A DNA stretch of 64,000 bases from Nocardioides sp. TRM66260-LWL (GCF_020075545.1 NZ_JAIQZK010000004.1:186001-250000), one strand, 5' to 3'. Positions 43,316 to 52,416 are shown, numbered from the stretch's first letter. The notes: generated by a model not told the origin, from the letters alone. Numbers and translations: made by a program.

Positions 43316-43987
43316 TCAGGACTCGGTGGTGTCGCCCTCGTCGGAGGTCGCGGCGGCCTCGTCGGCAGCCGGGGCCTCGTCGGCGGGGGCCTCGGCGGGC
43401 TGCTCGTCGGCAGCGGCCGGGGCCTCCTCGGCGGCGACCGGCGTGCCGGCACCACCTGCGAGGATCGAGGGGTCCTCCTGGGCCTTCACCTCCAGGGCGC
43501 CGGCGAGCCGGGCAGCCTGGGCGAGCGGGGCGTTGAGGAGGTAGACGGCCTGGCTCAGCGAGGCGAGCATCGCGCCCGCCAGCTTGCCCAGGAGCACCTC
43601 GCGGGACTCGAGATCGGCCAGCTTGGCGATCTCGGACGCGTCGAGGATGTTGCCGTCCAGAACGCCACCCTTGATAACCAGGGTGGGGTTCGCCTTGGCA
43701 AAGTCACGCAGACCCTTGGCCGCCTCGACGACGTCGCCCTTGATGAAGGCGATCGCGGTCGGGCCGGTCAGCAGGTCGTCGAAGCCGGAGATGCCCACCT
43801 CGTTGGCGGCGATCTTGGCCAGCGTGTTCTTGACCACGGCGTAGTTGGCGTTCTCACCGAGGGATCGACGCAGCTCCTGGAGCTGCTTCACGGTGAGACC
43901 GCGGTACTCGGTCAGCACGGCACCGGTCGCGTCGTTGAAGGACTCAACGATCTCCGCGACGGCTGCCTGCCTGTCTGCCCGCGCCAT
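43316..43987 (-). CDS. rplJ: ribosomal protein L10
   Basis: 223 residues. The RNA-binding N-terminal domain ([24 protein letters not shown]) and stalk helix are normal. The C-terminus has an extra tail of about 45 residues made of Ala, Glu, Pro and Asp ([15 protein letters not shown]), making this longer than most L10 proteins. Cotranscribed with rplL; the message starts with a structured leader that L10 probably binds. Confidence 0.96.
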   Translation of the reverse strand: MARADRQAAVAEIVESFNDATGAVLTEYRGLTVKQLQELRRSLGENANYAVVKNTLAKIAANEVGISGFDDLLTGPTAIAFIKGDVVEAAKGLRDFAKANPTLVIKGGVLDGNILDASEIAKLADLESREVLLGKLAGAMLASLSQAVYLLNAPLAQAARLAGALEVKAQEDPSILAGGAGTPVAAEEAPAAADEQPAEAPADEAPAADEAAATSDEGDTTES

Positions 43988-44040
43988 GGGTCTCCTTCCG
44001 GAACTGGTGGAGACCGGCCGGGCGGCCCTGGGACGACGAA

Positions 44041-44175
44041 CGCCCTGAGCGCAGGCTCAGGGCGTGGATCCGCGGGGCGGCTCTTGCTCTGCACCTGCGC
44101 AGGTCGTCCGCTGTCGCGGAGCCTTCGGTCGGGCGACTGACGTCTCCCGGCGACCGGCGGTCTCTGGTTACCCGA
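44041..44175 (-). ncRNA. ribosomal protein L10 leader
   Basis: The region between the rplJ promoter and rplJ is rich in stems. The clearest is CGCCCTGAGC (44041-44050) with GCTCAGGGCG (44055-44064), a perfect 10-base stem with a 4-base loop. Position and size match the L10 leader, through which L10(L12)4 represses its own operon. The exact ends are estimated. Confidence 0.6.
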
Positions 44176-44177
44176 GA

Positions 44178-44207
44178 ACCGTACGGCCGCGGAGGAGGGC
44201 CCGCCAA
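44178..44207 (-). promoter_or_regulatory. rplJL promoter
   Basis: TTGGCG (44207-44202) and TACGGT (44183-44178) on the minus strand are 18 bases apart, giving a leader of about 185 bases before the rplJ ATG. Confidence 0.6.
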
Positions 44208-44257
44208 ATCCCGGCGGAGGAGCCGGCCGCCCACCGTCGGGATGGGAGGATCGGGCC

Positions 44258-45541
44258 ATGACCCAGCGCGTCCCGCTCACCAGCCTCTCCCCCGACGACC
44301 TCGCGGCGTTCCTGGCCGAGAAGCAGGCGGCCTACACGGCCCTGCAGGAGCGCGGTCTGACCCTCGACCTGACCCGCGGCAAGCCGTCCCCCGAGCAGCT
44401 CGACCTCTCGAACGACCTGCTGCGGCTCCCCACCTCCTACCGCGACCGCACCGGCGCCGACGTCCGCAACTACGGCGGCCTCGAAGGCCTGGCGGAGCTG
44501 CGCGAGCTCTTCGCCGAGCTGCTCGGCGTCGAGGCCGCCCAGCTGCTCGCCCAGGGCAACTCGAGCCTGACGCTGATGCACCAGGTGGTCACCTCCCTGC
44601 TGCTGTGGGGCGGCCCGGGCTCCCCGCGGCCGTGGAAGGACGAGGAGGTCGTGCGGTTCGTCTGCCCGGTGCCCGGCTACGACCGCCACTTCTCCATGCT
44701 CGCCGACCTCGGCATCGAGATGGTCACCGTGCCGATGCACCACGACGGGCCGGACGTCGCCGCCGTGCGCGAGCTCGTCGAGCACGACCCGAGCGTCAAG
44801 GGCCTGTGGATCGTGCCCACCTACGCGAACCCGTCGGGGTCCGTGTGCTCCCAGGAGGTGGCCGCCGCGCTGATGGCGATGCCCGCTGCGGCGCCGGACT
44901 TCCGCATCCTCTGGGACAACGCCTACGCGCTGCACCACCTCACCGACGACGAGGTCAAGAGCGCGGACGCGCTCAGCCTGGCGGCCGCCTCCGGCAATCC
45001 CGACCGGCCGATCCTGTTCGCCTCGACCTCGAAGATCACGTTCGCCGGCGCGGGCGTCGCCGTCATGGCGCTCTCCGAGGCCAACAAGGCGTGGTTCCTA
45101 CGACACCTCGGCATGTCGTCGATCGGCCCCGACAAGGTCAACCACCTGCGGCACGTCGAGTTCTTCGGGGACGCCGAGGGCGTGCGCACCCACATGCGCA
45201 AGCACCGCGACATCATCGCCCCGAAGTTCGCGGCCGTCGACGACGCGCTGACCGCCGAGCTCGAGGGCCTCGGCATCGCCGAGTGGACCCGGCCGACCGG
45301 CGGCTACTTCGTCAACCTCGACGTGCTCGACGGCACCGCGACGCGCGTGGTCGAGCTGGCGAAGGCCGCCGGCATCGCGCTCACGCCGGCGGGCGCGTCC
45401 TTCCCGCACGGCGACGACCCGCGCGACCGCAACATCCGTCTCGCCCCGACCTTCCCCTCCCTCGGCGAGGTCGAGACCGCCATGGCGGGCGTGGCCACCT
45501 GCGTGGCGCTCGCCGCGGCCGAGGCGCTCAGCCGCGGCTGA
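44258..45541 (+). CDS. aspartate aminotransferase, Rv3722c-like
   Basis: A 427-residue PLP enzyme of the Asp_aminotransf family. The start SPDDLAAFLAEKQAAYTALQ and LTRGKPSPEQLDLSN match the mycobacterial enzyme Rv3722c, the main aspartate aminotransferase there. The PLP lysine is in FASTSKITFAGAG, with YANPSGSV and RLAPTFPSL (substrate arginine) also present. It is inserted between rplA and rplJ, opposite in strand. A GGGAGG site lies before the ATG. Confidence 0.9.
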   Translation: MTQRVPLTSLSPDDLAAFLAEKQAAYTALQERGLTLDLTRGKPSPEQLDLSNDLLRLPTSYRDRTGADVRNYGGLEGLAELRELFAELLGVEAAQLLAQGNSSLTLMHQVVTSLLLWGGPGSPRPWKDEEVVRFVCPVPGYDRHFSMLADLGIEMVTVPMHHDGPDVAAVRELVEHDPSVKGLWIVPTYANPSGSVCSQEVAAALMAMPAAAPDFRILWDNAYALHHLTDDEVKSADALSLAAASGNPDRPILFASTSKITFAGAGVAVMALSEANKAWFLRHLGMSSIGPDKVNHLRHVEFFGDAEGVRTHMRKHRDIIAPKFAAVDDALTAELEGLGIAEWTRPTGGYFVNLDVLDGTATRVVELAKAAGIALTPAGASFPHGDDPRDRNIRLAPTFPSLGEVETAMAGVATCVALAAAEALSRG

Positions 45542-45560
45542 CGCCCGGCCGACGACAGAA

Positions 45561-45600
45561 CGCCACCGGGCGACGACCTCGCGGTCGTCGCCCGGTGGCG
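45561..45600. terminator. bidirectional terminator between the aminotransferase and rplA
   Basis: A perfect 17-base-pair stem (45561-45577 with 45584-45600) and CTCGCG loop, centred between the convergent stops at 45541 and 45625. Confidence 0.88.
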
Positions 45601-45624
45601 TCGTGGAGCGTGCGCGGACGCGCG

Positions 45625-46347
45625 TCAGGCGGAGGGCTGCTCCTCGTCGACCGCGACGTTGCGGGTGCGGTTCGGGTCGACCTGGATGCCCGGGCCCATC
45701 GTCGTGGAGACGGTGACCTTCTTGACGTAGCGGCCCTTGGAGCTGGCCGGCTTGAGTCGCAGGACCTCCTCGAGGGCCGCGGCGTAGTTCTCCGCGAGCT
45801 GGGTCTCGGAGAACGAGGCCTTGCCGATGATGAAGTGCAGGTTCGCGTGCCGGTCGACGCGGAACTCGATCTTGCCGCCCTTGATGTCGGTGACGGCCTT
45901 GGCGACGTCGGGGGTGACGGTGCCGGTCTTCGGGTTCGGCATGAGGCCGCGGGGGCCGAGCACGCGGGCGACCCGGCCGACCTTGCCCATCATGTCGGGC
46001 GTGGCGACGGCGGCGTCGAAGTCGGTCCAGCCGCCGGCGATGCGCTCGATGAGCTCGTCGCCGCCGACGATGTCGGCGCCGGCCGCGCGGGCCTCCTCGG
46101 CCTTGTCGGCGTTCGCGAACACGAGGACGCGGACGGTCTTGCCGGTGCCGTGCGGGAGGCTGACGGTGCCGCGCACGAGCTGGTCGGCCTTGCGCGGGTC
46201 GACGCCGAGGCGCATGACGACGTCGACGGTCTCGTCGAACTTCTTCTTGCTGATGCTCTTGGCCAGCGTGATCGCGGCCAGCGGGCTGAGGACGTCGTTC
46301 TTGTCGAACGCCTCGGCAGCCGCGCGGTAGGTCTTGCTGCGCTGCAT
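45625..46347 (-). CDS. rplA: ribosomal protein L1
   Basis: 240 residues of normal length. It begins [22 protein letters not shown] in the N-terminal lobe and carries the signature [20 protein letters not shown] with [16 protein letters not shown] at the end. ATG after AAGGAA. Lies 82 bases downstream of rplK, same operon. L1 usually represses rplKA by binding its leader. Confidence 0.97.
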   Translation of the reverse strand: MQRSKTYRAAAEAFDKNDVLSPLAAITLAKSISKKKFDETVDVVMRLGVDPRKADQLVRGTVSLPHGTGKTVRVLVFANADKAEEARAAGADIVGGDELIERIAGGWTDFDAAVATPDMMGKVGRVARVLGPRGLMPNPKTGTVTPDVAKAVTDIKGGKIEFRVDRHANLHFIIGKASFSETQLAENYAAALEEVLRLKPASSKGRYVKKVTVSTTMGPGIQVDPNRTRNVAVDEEQPSA

Positions 46348-46429
46348 GATGGTTCCTTCGTTGCTCGTCAGAGGGCGCTCACGGGGAGCGCGAGGAATGG
46401 TGGTGTGCGGGCCAGCGCGGCCCTCCCAC

Positions 46430-46861
46430 TCAGGAGTCGATGGTGACGCCCATGGAGCGGGCGGTTCCCTCGACGATCTTCATCGCGGCGTCGACGTCGT
46501 TGGCGTTGAGGTCGGGCAGCTTGGTGGTGGCGATCTCGCGGACCTGGTCGCGCGTGAGCTTGCCGACCTTGTCCTTGTGCGGCACCGAGGAGCCCTTGGC
46601 GAGGCCGGCCGCCTTCTTGATCAGCTCGGCCGCCGGGGGCGTCTTGGTGACGAAGGTGAACGAGCGGTCCTCGTAGATGGTGATCTCGACGGGGATCACG
46701 TTGCCGCGCATGGCCTCGGTCTGGGCGTTGTACGCCTTGCAGAAGTCCATGATGTTGACGCCGTGCGGACCGAGCGCGGTGCCGACGGGCGGGGCGGGCG
46801 TCGCGGCGCCGGCCTGGAGCTGCACCTTGACCAGCGCAGCGATCTTCTTCTTGGGAGGCAT
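46430..46861 (-). CDS. rplK: ribosomal protein L11
   Basis: 143 residues with [24 protein letters not shown] (residues about 16-39) and the C-terminal RNA-binding domain ending [33 protein letters not shown] at 46861 after GAGGAGA. Binds the GTPase centre of 23S rRNA. Confidence 0.97.
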   Translation of the reverse strand: MPPKKKIAALVKVQLQAGAATPAPPVGTALGPHGVNIMDFCKAYNAQTEAMRGNVIPVEITIYEDRSFTFVTKTPPAAELIKKAAGLAKGSSVPHKDKVGKLTRDQVREIATTKLPDLNANDVDAAMKIVEGTARSMGVTIDS

Positions 46862-46952
46862 GTCTCCTCTTTCTCGTGGTCGTCAGCGAGGACGTCGGAG
46901 CGTCCTCTGCCACCGGGCGTCGCCCGACGAACGATCGGGCAACCGGACAAGT

Positions 46953-46974
46953 GTGCCGGGACGACGCCCGGCAC
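46953..46974 (-). promoter_or_regulatory. hairpin in the rplKA leader
   Basis: GTGCCGGG and CCCGGCAC form an 8-base stem with an ACGACG loop, between the nusG terminator and rplK. It may be part of the L1-responsive leader or an attenuator. Confidence 0.4.
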
Positions 46975-46985
46975 GGGAAATCGGA

Positions 46986-47009
46986 GCCCCGGGCACGCAT
47001 GCCCGGGGC
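46986..47009 (-). terminator. nusG terminator or attenuator
   Basis: GCCCCGGGCA (46986-46995) and TGCCCGGGGC (47000-47009) form a perfect 10-base stem with a 4-base loop, 16 bases past the nusG stop. Confidence 0.75.
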
Positions 47010-47025
47010 GTCGCGACGATCGGCG

Positions 47026-47838
47026 TCAGACGCGCTGGATCTGGCTGAAGCTGAGCTCGACCGGGGTCTCGCGGCCGAAGATCTCGACGAGCGCCTTGAC
47101 GCGCTGCGACTCCGGGTTGATCTCGGTGATCGTGGCGTGCAGCGTCGCGAACGGACCGTCGACGACCATGACGGAGTCGCCGGTGGAGAAGTCGGCGACC
47201 TCGACCGGCTTCTTCGCGGTGACGCCACCCGCGGGCGCGGTGCCGGCGGCGACCGCCTCGGCCTCGGCGCGGGCCACGACGGCCGGGGCCAGCATGTCCT
47301 CGACCTCGGTCATCGTCAGCGGCACCGGCTGGTGGCTGTTGCCGACGAAGCCGGTGACCGACGGCGTGTGCCGCACGGCCGACCAGGACTCGTCGGTGAG
47401 GTCCATGCGGACGAGCACGTAGCCGGGGAGGACGGTGCGCTTGACCATCTTGCGCTGGCCGTTCTTGATCTCCGCGACCTCCTCGGTGGGGACCACGATC
47501 TCGTGGATGTAGTCCTCCATGTTGAGGGAGATGATGCGGTTCTCGAGGTTCTGCTTCACCCGGTTCTCCATGCCGGAGTAGGTGTGCACCACGAACCAGT
47601 CGCCGGGCTTGGCCCACAGCTCACGACGGAAGGCCTCGAGCGGGTCGTCGGCGGTGGGCGCCTCGGCCTCCTCCACATCGTCGGCCTCGTCGGCAGCGGG
47701 CTCGACGTCCGCGGCGTCCTCGCCGGCGGCGTCGGAGACGTCGGTCGACTCCAGGTCGTCGGTCGACTCGACGGAGACCTCGAGGGCGTCCTCGCCGGTC
47801 TCGACGTCGGTGTCGAAGGTGTCCTGCTGCTCGGTCAC
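47026..47838 (-). CDS. nusG: transcription termination/antitermination factor NusG
   Basis: 270 residues. The first 90 are an acidic extension ([17 protein letters not shown] and on), common in actinobacteria. The NGN domain follows ([43 protein letters not shown]), then the KOW domain ([21 protein letters not shown]). GTG at 47838. It links RNA polymerase to Rho or the ribosome. Transcribed after secE with a 70-base gap. Confidence 0.97.
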   Translation of the reverse strand: MTEQQDTFDTDVETGEDALEVSVESTDDLESTDVSDAAGEDAADVEPAADEADDVEEAEAPTADDPLEAFRRELWAKPGDWFVVHTYSGMENRVKQNLENRIISLNMEDYIHEIVVPTEEVAEIKNGQRKMVKRTVLPGYVLVRMDLTDESWSAVRHTPSVTGFVGNSHQPVPLTMTEVEDMLAPAVVARAEAEAVAAGTAPAGGVTAKKPVEVADFSTGDSVMVVDGPFATLHATITEINPESQRVKALVEIFGRETPVELSFSQIQRV

Positions 47839-47908
47839 GACTGCTCCATCAGATCGTCGGACGCCGCACGGCGCCCGGGGGCGGTCGCGCGGACCGCCGG
47901 GGACTGGC

Positions 47909-48169
47909 TCACTGCTGGGACTGGCCGCCGAAGACCGCGAGCGCCAGCTTTCCGAACCCGAGGTCGAGGACGGACACGATCGCCATCACGACCAGCACGA
48001 ACACCATGACGACGATGAAGTACGTGGTGAGCTGGTCGCGGGTGGGGTAGACGACCTTCCGCAGCTCCGCGACGACCTGACGGTAGAACGTGGCCGGGCT
48101 GGTGCGCTTCTCGCTGGGACGCTGACGCCTGCTGTCGTTGGAACCCTCGACCGCCTTGCTGTCCGCCAC
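47909..48169 (-). CDS. secE: preprotein translocase subunit SecE
   Basis: 86 residues from the GTG at 48169, which follows GAGGTGAGG. A polar N-terminal region is followed by the amphipathic SecE motif [20 protein letters not shown] and one transmembrane helix ([19 protein letters not shown]). Clamps SecY in the translocon. Confidence 0.95.
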   Translation of the reverse strand: MADSKAVEGSNDSRRQRPSEKRTSPATFYRQVVAELRKVVYPTRDQLTTYFIVVMVFVLVVMAIVSVLDLGFGKLALAVFGGQSQQ

Positions 48170-48273
48170 GTCCTCACCTCGTTCCTTCGTCGATCGTGCG
48201 GCTGCCGGTCCGCGCTCGTGCGCGGGCCCGGACTTCACCCTACGCCGCGCCGGGGGACCCGGCGGGCGTCGAG

Positions 48274-48346
48274 CAGGGCACGAGGGACTTGAACCCCCAA
48301 CCTTCGGTTTTGGAGACCGATGCTCTGCCAGTTGAGCTAGTGCCCT
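48274..48346 (-). tRNA. tRNA-Trp (CCA)
   Basis: 73 bases folding to a full cloverleaf: acceptor AGGGCAC/GTGCCCT, D-stem GCTC/GAGC, anticodon loop CTCCAAA with anticodon CCA, and T-loop TTCAAGT. It precedes secE, as in mycobacteria. Confidence 0.96.
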
Positions 48347-48512
48347 CCGATGGCCGTCGGCCCCCGGCGCCGCCGGAGCGCGCGCGAGGGTGGGGTCGGC
48401 CACCGCGGGTCACTGTACGGGGCGCACGCGCGGGTCGTCCAAACGGCTCCCGGCGGGGGCGGACGCCGCGCCGGGGCCCCGACGGGGGCGGAGCGATCGC
48501 GGCACCGGCCCC

Positions 48513-48518
48513 TAGCAT
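48513..48518 (+). promoter_or_regulatory. -10 element of a leaderless promoter (adenosine deaminase)
   Basis: TAGCAT, six bases before the ATG at 48525. Confidence 0.6.
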
Positions 48519-48524
48519 GACGCC

Positions 48525-49616
48525 ATGACGGCCGGCCGGGACCTGCGCACCCTGCCGAAGGCGCACCTGCACCTGCACTTCACCGGCTCGATGCGGCACG
48601 CCACGCTGCTCGAGCTCGCCGCTCGTGACGGCATCGCCCTGCCCGACGCGCTGGTCTCGGAGTGGCCCCCGCGGCTCTCGGCGGCCGACGAGAAGGGCTG
48701 GTTCCGGTTCCAGCGGCTCTACGACCTCGCCCGCTCCGTCCTGCGCACCGAGGACGACGTGCGGCGTCTGGTCCGCGAGACCGCCGAGGACGACGTCGCC
48801 GACGGCGGCCGGTGGCTGGAGATCCAGGTCGACCCGAGCGGCTACGGCGCGCGCTTCGGCGGCATCACCGCGTTCACCGACCTCGTGCTCGACGCCGTGC
48901 GGGACGCCTCGGAGCGCACCGGCCTCGGCATCGGCGTGGTGATCGCCGCCAACCGCACGCGCCACCCCCTCGACGCGCGGACGCTGGCTCGGCTCGCCGT
49001 GCAGTACGCCGACCGCGGCGTCGTCGGGTTCGGGCTCTCCAACGACGAGCGTCGCGGACGCACCGCGGACTTCGCCGGCGCCTTCGCGATCGCCGAGCGC
49101 GCCGGCCTGCTCCTGACCCCCCACGGCGGCGAGCTGCTCGGACCGGCGTCGGTGCGCACCTGCCTGGAGTCGCTGCACGCCGACCGGCTCGGACACGGCG
49201 TGAGGACGGTCGAGGACCCGCGGCTGCTCGAGGAGGTCGTGCGCCGCGGCGTCACGCTCGAGGTCTGTCCGACCAGCAACGTCGCCCTCGGCGTCTACAG
49301 CGACCTCTCCTCGGTGCCGCTGCCCCAGCTGCTGGAGGCCGGGGCGTCCGTCGCCCTGGGCGCCGACGACCCGCTGCTCTTCGGCTCACGCCTGGCCGGC
49401 CAGTACGCGACGATGCGGGCCGCCCACGGCCTCGACGATGCCGTGCTGGCCTCGCTGGCGCGGATGTCGCTGCGCGCGGGCCGGGCGCCCTCGGACCTGC
49501 GCGACGCCGCGCTCGCCGACGTCGACGCCTGGCTCACCCGTCCCGCCCAGACCGCCCAGACCGCCGGAGCCACCCACGCCGCCCTCCACCCACGTCCTCC
49601 CGGGAGCCCCGCATGA
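48525..49616 (+). CDS. adenosine deaminase-like enzyme
   Basis: A 363-residue metal-dependent deaminase. Zinc ligands in AHLHLHFTGSMR near the start (the common family form is HVHLDGA, so the aspartate position is a histidine here), catalytic TPHGGE (about 190), ADRLGHGVR with another ligand, and LGADDPLLF with the conserved aspartates. Purine salvage by conversion of adenosine to inosine is likely; a related nucleoside or adenine could be the real substrate. Stop overlaps the next start as ATGA. Confidence 0.82.
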   Translation: MTAGRDLRTLPKAHLHLHFTGSMRHATLLELAARDGIALPDALVSEWPPRLSAADEKGWFRFQRLYDLARSVLRTEDDVRRLVRETAEDDVADGGRWLEIQVDPSGYGARFGGITAFTDLVLDAVRDASERTGLGIGVVIAANRTRHPLDARTLARLAVQYADRGVVGFGLSNDERRGRTADFAGAFAIAERAGLLLTPHGGELLGPASVRTCLESLHADRLGHGVRTVEDPRLLEEVVRRGVTLEVCPTSNVALGVYSDLSSVPLPQLLEAGASVALGADDPLLFGSRLAGQYATMRAAHGLDDAVLASLARMSLRAGRAPSDLRDAALADVDAWLTRPAQTAQTAGATHAALHPRPPGSPA

Positions 49617-50074
49617 CCCAGCCGCCGTCCGATCCGTGGGGCGCACCGCCCCCGCCGCAGCAGCCCCACCCCGGCCCGCCGGGGCAGCCGGGGCAGCCGT
49701 ACGGCGCCCCGCCCCCGCCCTACGGCGCGCCGTACCCTCCGGTGGGCTACGGCTACCCCGCGCCCACGCCGCTGCCGCCGAAGCACCCCCGCTCGACCTC
49801 CGCGCTGGTGGTGGGACTGGTGGCCCTGGCGGGCGGATTCGTCTGCGGCCTCCCGCTGCTGGCCGGCCCGGTGGCGTGGATCATGGGCGCCTCGGCGCGC
49901 CGCGAGATGCGGCGCCGGCCGGGCGCGTACAGCGGCGACGGCGAGGCGCTGGCCGGCATGGTGCTGGGCATCGTGGCGACGGTGCTGCTGGTCGTCGGCG
50001 TGATCGGCCTCGTGCTCTTCTTCGCCGTGGTGGCCACCACCCCGGAGATCGTCGGCCCGACGACCGGCGTCTAG
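49613..50074 (+). CDS. DUF4190 membrane protein
   Basis: 153 residues. A 55-residue proline/glycine/tyrosine-rich head (PPPPQQPHPGPPGQPGQP) is followed by two hydrophobic helices, ALVVGLVALAGGFVCGLPLLAG and GMVLGIVATVLLVVGVIGLVLFF, separated by a basic loop; this is the DUF4190 layout. Function unknown. ATG at 49613 overlaps the deaminase stop. Its TAG stop shares two bases with the murB stop in the sequence CTAG. Confidence 0.8.
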   Translation: MTQPPSDPWGAPPPPQQPHPGPPGQPGQPYGAPPPPYGAPYPPVGYGYPAPTPLPPKHPRSTSALVVGLVALAGGFVCGLPLLAGPVAWIMGASARREMRRRPGAYSGDGEALAGMVLGIVATVLLVVGVIGLVLFFAVVATTPEIVGPTTGV

Positions 50075-51102
50075 AGGTCGCAGCCGACCAGCACCGGCTC
50101 GGGGACGAGCTCGATGCCGTAGCGGGCGCGCACCCCGTCGCGCACCTCGCGGGCCAGGGCCAGGAGGTCGTCGGCGGAGGCGTCGCCGCGGTTGGTCAGC
50201 GCGAGCACGTGCTTGGTGGACAGGCGGGCCGGTCCCGCGCCGTGGCCCTTGCCGAAGCCGGCGTGCTCGATCAGCCAGGCGGCGCTGGTCTTGACCCCGC
50301 CGTCCGGCTGGGCGAAGGCCGGCGCCCCGTCGGGCACGGCCTCGGGCGCGACGATCGGGTTGGTGAAGAACGAGCCGGCCGACCAGGTGTCGTGGTCGTC
50401 GGGATCGAGCACCATGCCCTTGCCGCGGCGCAGCGCGAGCACGGCGTCGCGGACCTCGCCGAGGTCGACGCGGCCGCCGACCTCGACGCCGAGCGCGCGG
50501 GCCAACTCCGCGTAGCGGATCGGCTCGCCGAGCGTGCCCCGGCGCAGCTGGAACGTGACGCTCAGGACGACGTGGCGGCCGGGGTCGGCCTTGAACCGGG
50601 AGTGGCGATAGGCGAAGTCGCACTCGGCGGCGGCGAACGTGCGCACGCCGCGGAGCACGCGGTCGAAGACGCGCACCGAGGCGATCGTCTGCGCGACCTC
50701 CTGGCCGTAGGCGCCGACGTTCTGCACCGGCGTCGCGCCGACGCTGCCGGGGATGCCCGCCAGCGCCTCGACTCCCGCCCAGCCGCGCGTGACGGCCTGG
50801 GCCACGAGGGCGTCCCACCGCTCCCCCGCCGCGACGGTGACCAGGACGCCGCCGCAGGCGACGGCCTCGGCGTCGTCGACGTCCGGCGTGACCCCGCGGG
50901 TCGCGACCTCGACGACCCGGCCGTCGAAGCCGGCGTCGCCGACGACCAGGTTGCTGCCGCCGCCGAGCACGAGCACGGGGACGCCCGCGGCGTCGGCCTC
51001 GGCGACGGCGTCGATCAGGGCCTGCTCGGACTCCGCGCGCACCCACTCGCGGGCGGGGCCGCCGAGGCGGAGCGTGGTGTGGTCGGCCAGCAGCTCAGAC
51101 AC
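50071..51102 (-). CDS. murB: UDP-N-acetylenolpyruvoylglucosamine reductase
   Basis: A 343-residue FAD enzyme making UDP-MurNAc for peptidoglycan. Motifs: HTTLRLGGPA, VLVLGGGSNLVV (FAD), AGIPGSVGATPVQNVGAYGQE, YRHSRFK, and the catalytic serine in SAGSFFTNPIV. GTG at 51102 overlaps the hadB-like stop by 8 bases, so it is the third gene of that operon. Confidence 0.96.
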   Translation of the reverse strand: MSELLADHTTLRLGGPAREWVRAESEQALIDAVAEADAAGVPVLVLGGGSNLVVGDAGFDGRVVEVATRGVTPDVDDAEAVACGGVLVTVAAGERWDALVAQAVTRGWAGVEALAGIPGSVGATPVQNVGAYGQEVAQTIASVRVFDRVLRGVRTFAAAECDFAYRHSRFKADPGRHVVLSVTFQLRRGTLGEPIRYAELARALGVEVGGRVDLGEVRDAVLALRRGKGMVLDPDDHDTWSAGSFFTNPIVAPEAVPDGAPAFAQPDGGVKTSAAWLIEHAGFGKGHGAGPARLSTKHVLALTNRGDASADDLLALAREVRDGVRARYGIELVPEPVLVGCDL

Positions 51103-51532
51103 GGACGACCGCCTTCGGCTGGCCGAGCACCTTCTGCCCGCCGCAGGTGACCTCCAGGGCGAGGGACGCCCGGCCCTCCGCGACGTCCTTGACGAAGCCG
51201 CGCACCTCGACGACCACGCCCTCGTCGTCGTCGGGCACGACGACCGGCGCGGTGAACTTGGAGCCGAGCTCGAGCACCTCGGCGTCGCGCGTCCAGGTGG
51301 CGACCGCGCGGGCCGCGAGCGCCAGCGTCAGCATGCCGTGCGCGATGACGCCGGGCAGCCCGACGGCCAGGGCCGTGCGCTCGCTCCAGTGGATCGGGTT
51401 GCGGTCGCCGCTCGCGCCGGCGTACCGCACCAGGTCGGCCCGGGTGAGCGGGTAGCGCTGGACCGGCAGCTCGGCGCCGACCGCCAGGGGCGAGGCCGGG
51501 GGCGAGGGCACGGCCGGTGCGGTGTCACTCAT
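51095..51532 (-). CDS. MaoC-like (R)-hydratase, HadB-like
   Basis: A 145-residue hot-dog-fold protein with the catalytic YAGASGDRNPIHWSE motif (Asp and His in D-x4-H) and PGVIAHGMLTLALAAR. Together with the product of 51525-51929 it forms a 3-hydroxyacyl dehydratase like HadAB of mycobacterial FAS-II. The same order (rpmG, hadA, hadB) occurs in M. tuberculosis. ATG at 51532 overlaps the hadA-like stop by 8 bases. Confidence 0.85.
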   Translation of the reverse strand: MSDTAPAVPSPPASPLAVGAELPVQRYPLTRADLVRYAGASGDRNPIHWSERTALAVGLPGVIAHGMLTLALAARAVATWTRDAEVLELGSKFTAPVVVPDDDEGVVVEVRGFVKDVAEGRASLALEVTCGGQKVLGQPKAVVRV

Positions 51533-51929
51533 CGGGGCCTCCACGGTGCACGAGGGTGGCGGTGGCGGTGCAGACGAGCGCGCCCGCGGCGTCCCGGATC
51601 TCGCTGCGGGTGCCGACGAGGTCGTTCCCGCCGATCGAGCGCAGGGACGCGACGGCCAGCGTCGCGCTGAGGACGTCGCCGGGGCGCACGGGCCGCTCGT
51701 AGGCGAACCGCTGCTCGCCGTGGACGATGCGGCGCAGCTCGACGCCGACGTCGTCGAGGAAGTCGTTCATCGCCGCGAAGGCCAGGACGATCGGGAAGGT
51801 CGCCGGCACGGGACCGCCCTGCCAGGAGCCGCCCGCCGCCGCGGCGAACTCGCGCACGCGCTCCTCGGTGACCAGGTACGGCGCGGTGGCCGGGAAGGTG
51901 CGGCCCACGAGGTCCGCGTCGAGTGCCAT
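51525..51929 (-). CDS. MaoC-like dehydratase subunit, HadA-like
   Basis: A 134-residue FAS1-dehydratase-like hot-dog protein (FPATAPYLVTEERVREFAAA, PVPATFPIVLAF, VHGEQRFAYERPVRPGDVL) that lacks the catalytic D-x4-H, as in HadA, the substrate-binding partner. TAGGGT seven bases before the ATG at 51929 suggests a leaderless promoter separate from rpmG. Confidence 0.85.
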   Translation of the reverse strand: MALDADLVGRTFPATAPYLVTEERVREFAAAAGGSWQGGPVPATFPIVLAFAAMNDFLDDVGVELRRIVHGEQRFAYERPVRPGDVLSATLAVASLRSIGGNDLVGTRSEIRDAAGALVCTATATLVHRGGPDE

Positions 51930-51936
51930 GCGCCTC

Positions 51937-51942
51937 ACCCTA
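51937..51942 (-). promoter_or_regulatory. -10 element of a leaderless promoter (hadA-like operon)
   Basis: TAGGGT on the minus strand, seven bases before the ATG at 51929 and just downstream of the rpmG terminator. Confidence 0.6.
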
Positions 51943-51965
51943 GTGCCGCCCCCGGACGCAGCAGA

Positions 51966-51989
51966 CCCCCGGGACGAGCGTCCCGGGGG
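51966..51989 (-). terminator. rpmG terminator
   Basis: CCCCCGGGAC and GTCCCGGGGG form a perfect 10-base stem with GAGC-type loop, 28 bases past the rpmG stop. Confidence 0.85.
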
Positions 51990-52017
51990 CCGGTGGTGCT
52001 GGGGTGAGCCGCTGGTG

Positions 52018-52188
52018 TCAGCGGGTCTCGCGGTGCGCCTTGTGGGTGCGGCACCGCGGGCAGAACTTCGCCAGCTCGAGCCGGTCGGGGTCGTTGCGGC
52101 GGTTCTTCTTGGTGATGTAGTTGCGCTCCTTGCAGTCCACGCACGCGAGCGTGATCTTGGGGCGAACGTCGCTGCTCTTGCTGGCCAC
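52018..52188 (-). CDS. rpmG: ribosomal protein L33
   Basis: 56 residues from the GTG at 52188, which follows GAGGA. The sequence has both zinc-binding CxxC pairs ([11 protein letters not shown] and FCPRCRTH), so this is the zinc-containing form. Conserved [14 protein letters not shown]. Directly downstream of tRNA-Thr and tRNA-Met, as in mycobacteria, and probably cotranscribed with them. Confidence 0.95.
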   Translation of the reverse strand: MASKSSDVRPKITLACVDCKERNYITKKNRRNDPDRLELAKFCPRCRTHKAHRETR

Positions 52189-52240
52189 GGGAAGTCCTCG
52201 GATCGTCGGTTGAGATGCTCCACCCGGAGCGGCTGGGTGG

Positions 52241-52314
52241 TAGCGGGGGCGGGACTCGAACCCGCGACACCACGATTATGAGCCGTGTGCTCTAACCACC
52301 TGAGCTACCCCGCC
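52241..52314 (-). tRNA. tRNA-Met (CAT), elongator type
   Basis: 74 bases: acceptor GGCGGGG/CCCCGCT with a G-U first pair, D-stem GCTC/GAGC, anticodon stem CACGG/TCGTG with loop CTCATAA, T-loop TTCGAAC. It lacks the three G-C pairs of initiator tRNA. A tRNA-Ile read through lysidine (CAT) is a less likely alternative. Confidence 0.93.
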
Positions 52315-52343
52315 ATGCGGATCAGGCCGGGGCCTGCTCCCTG

Positions 52344-52416
52344 AGCCCCTTTACGGAATCGAACCGTAGACCTTCTCCTTACCATGGAGACGCTCTGCCG
52401 ACTGAGCTAAAGGGGC
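52344..52416 (-). tRNA. tRNA-Thr (GGT)
   Basis: 73 bases: acceptor GCCCCTT/AAGGGGC, D-stem GCTC/GAGC, anticodon stem TCTCC/GGAGA with loop ATGGTAA and anticodon GGT, T-loop TTCGATT. First gene of the tRNA-Thr, tRNA-Met, rpmG unit. Confidence 0.95.
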
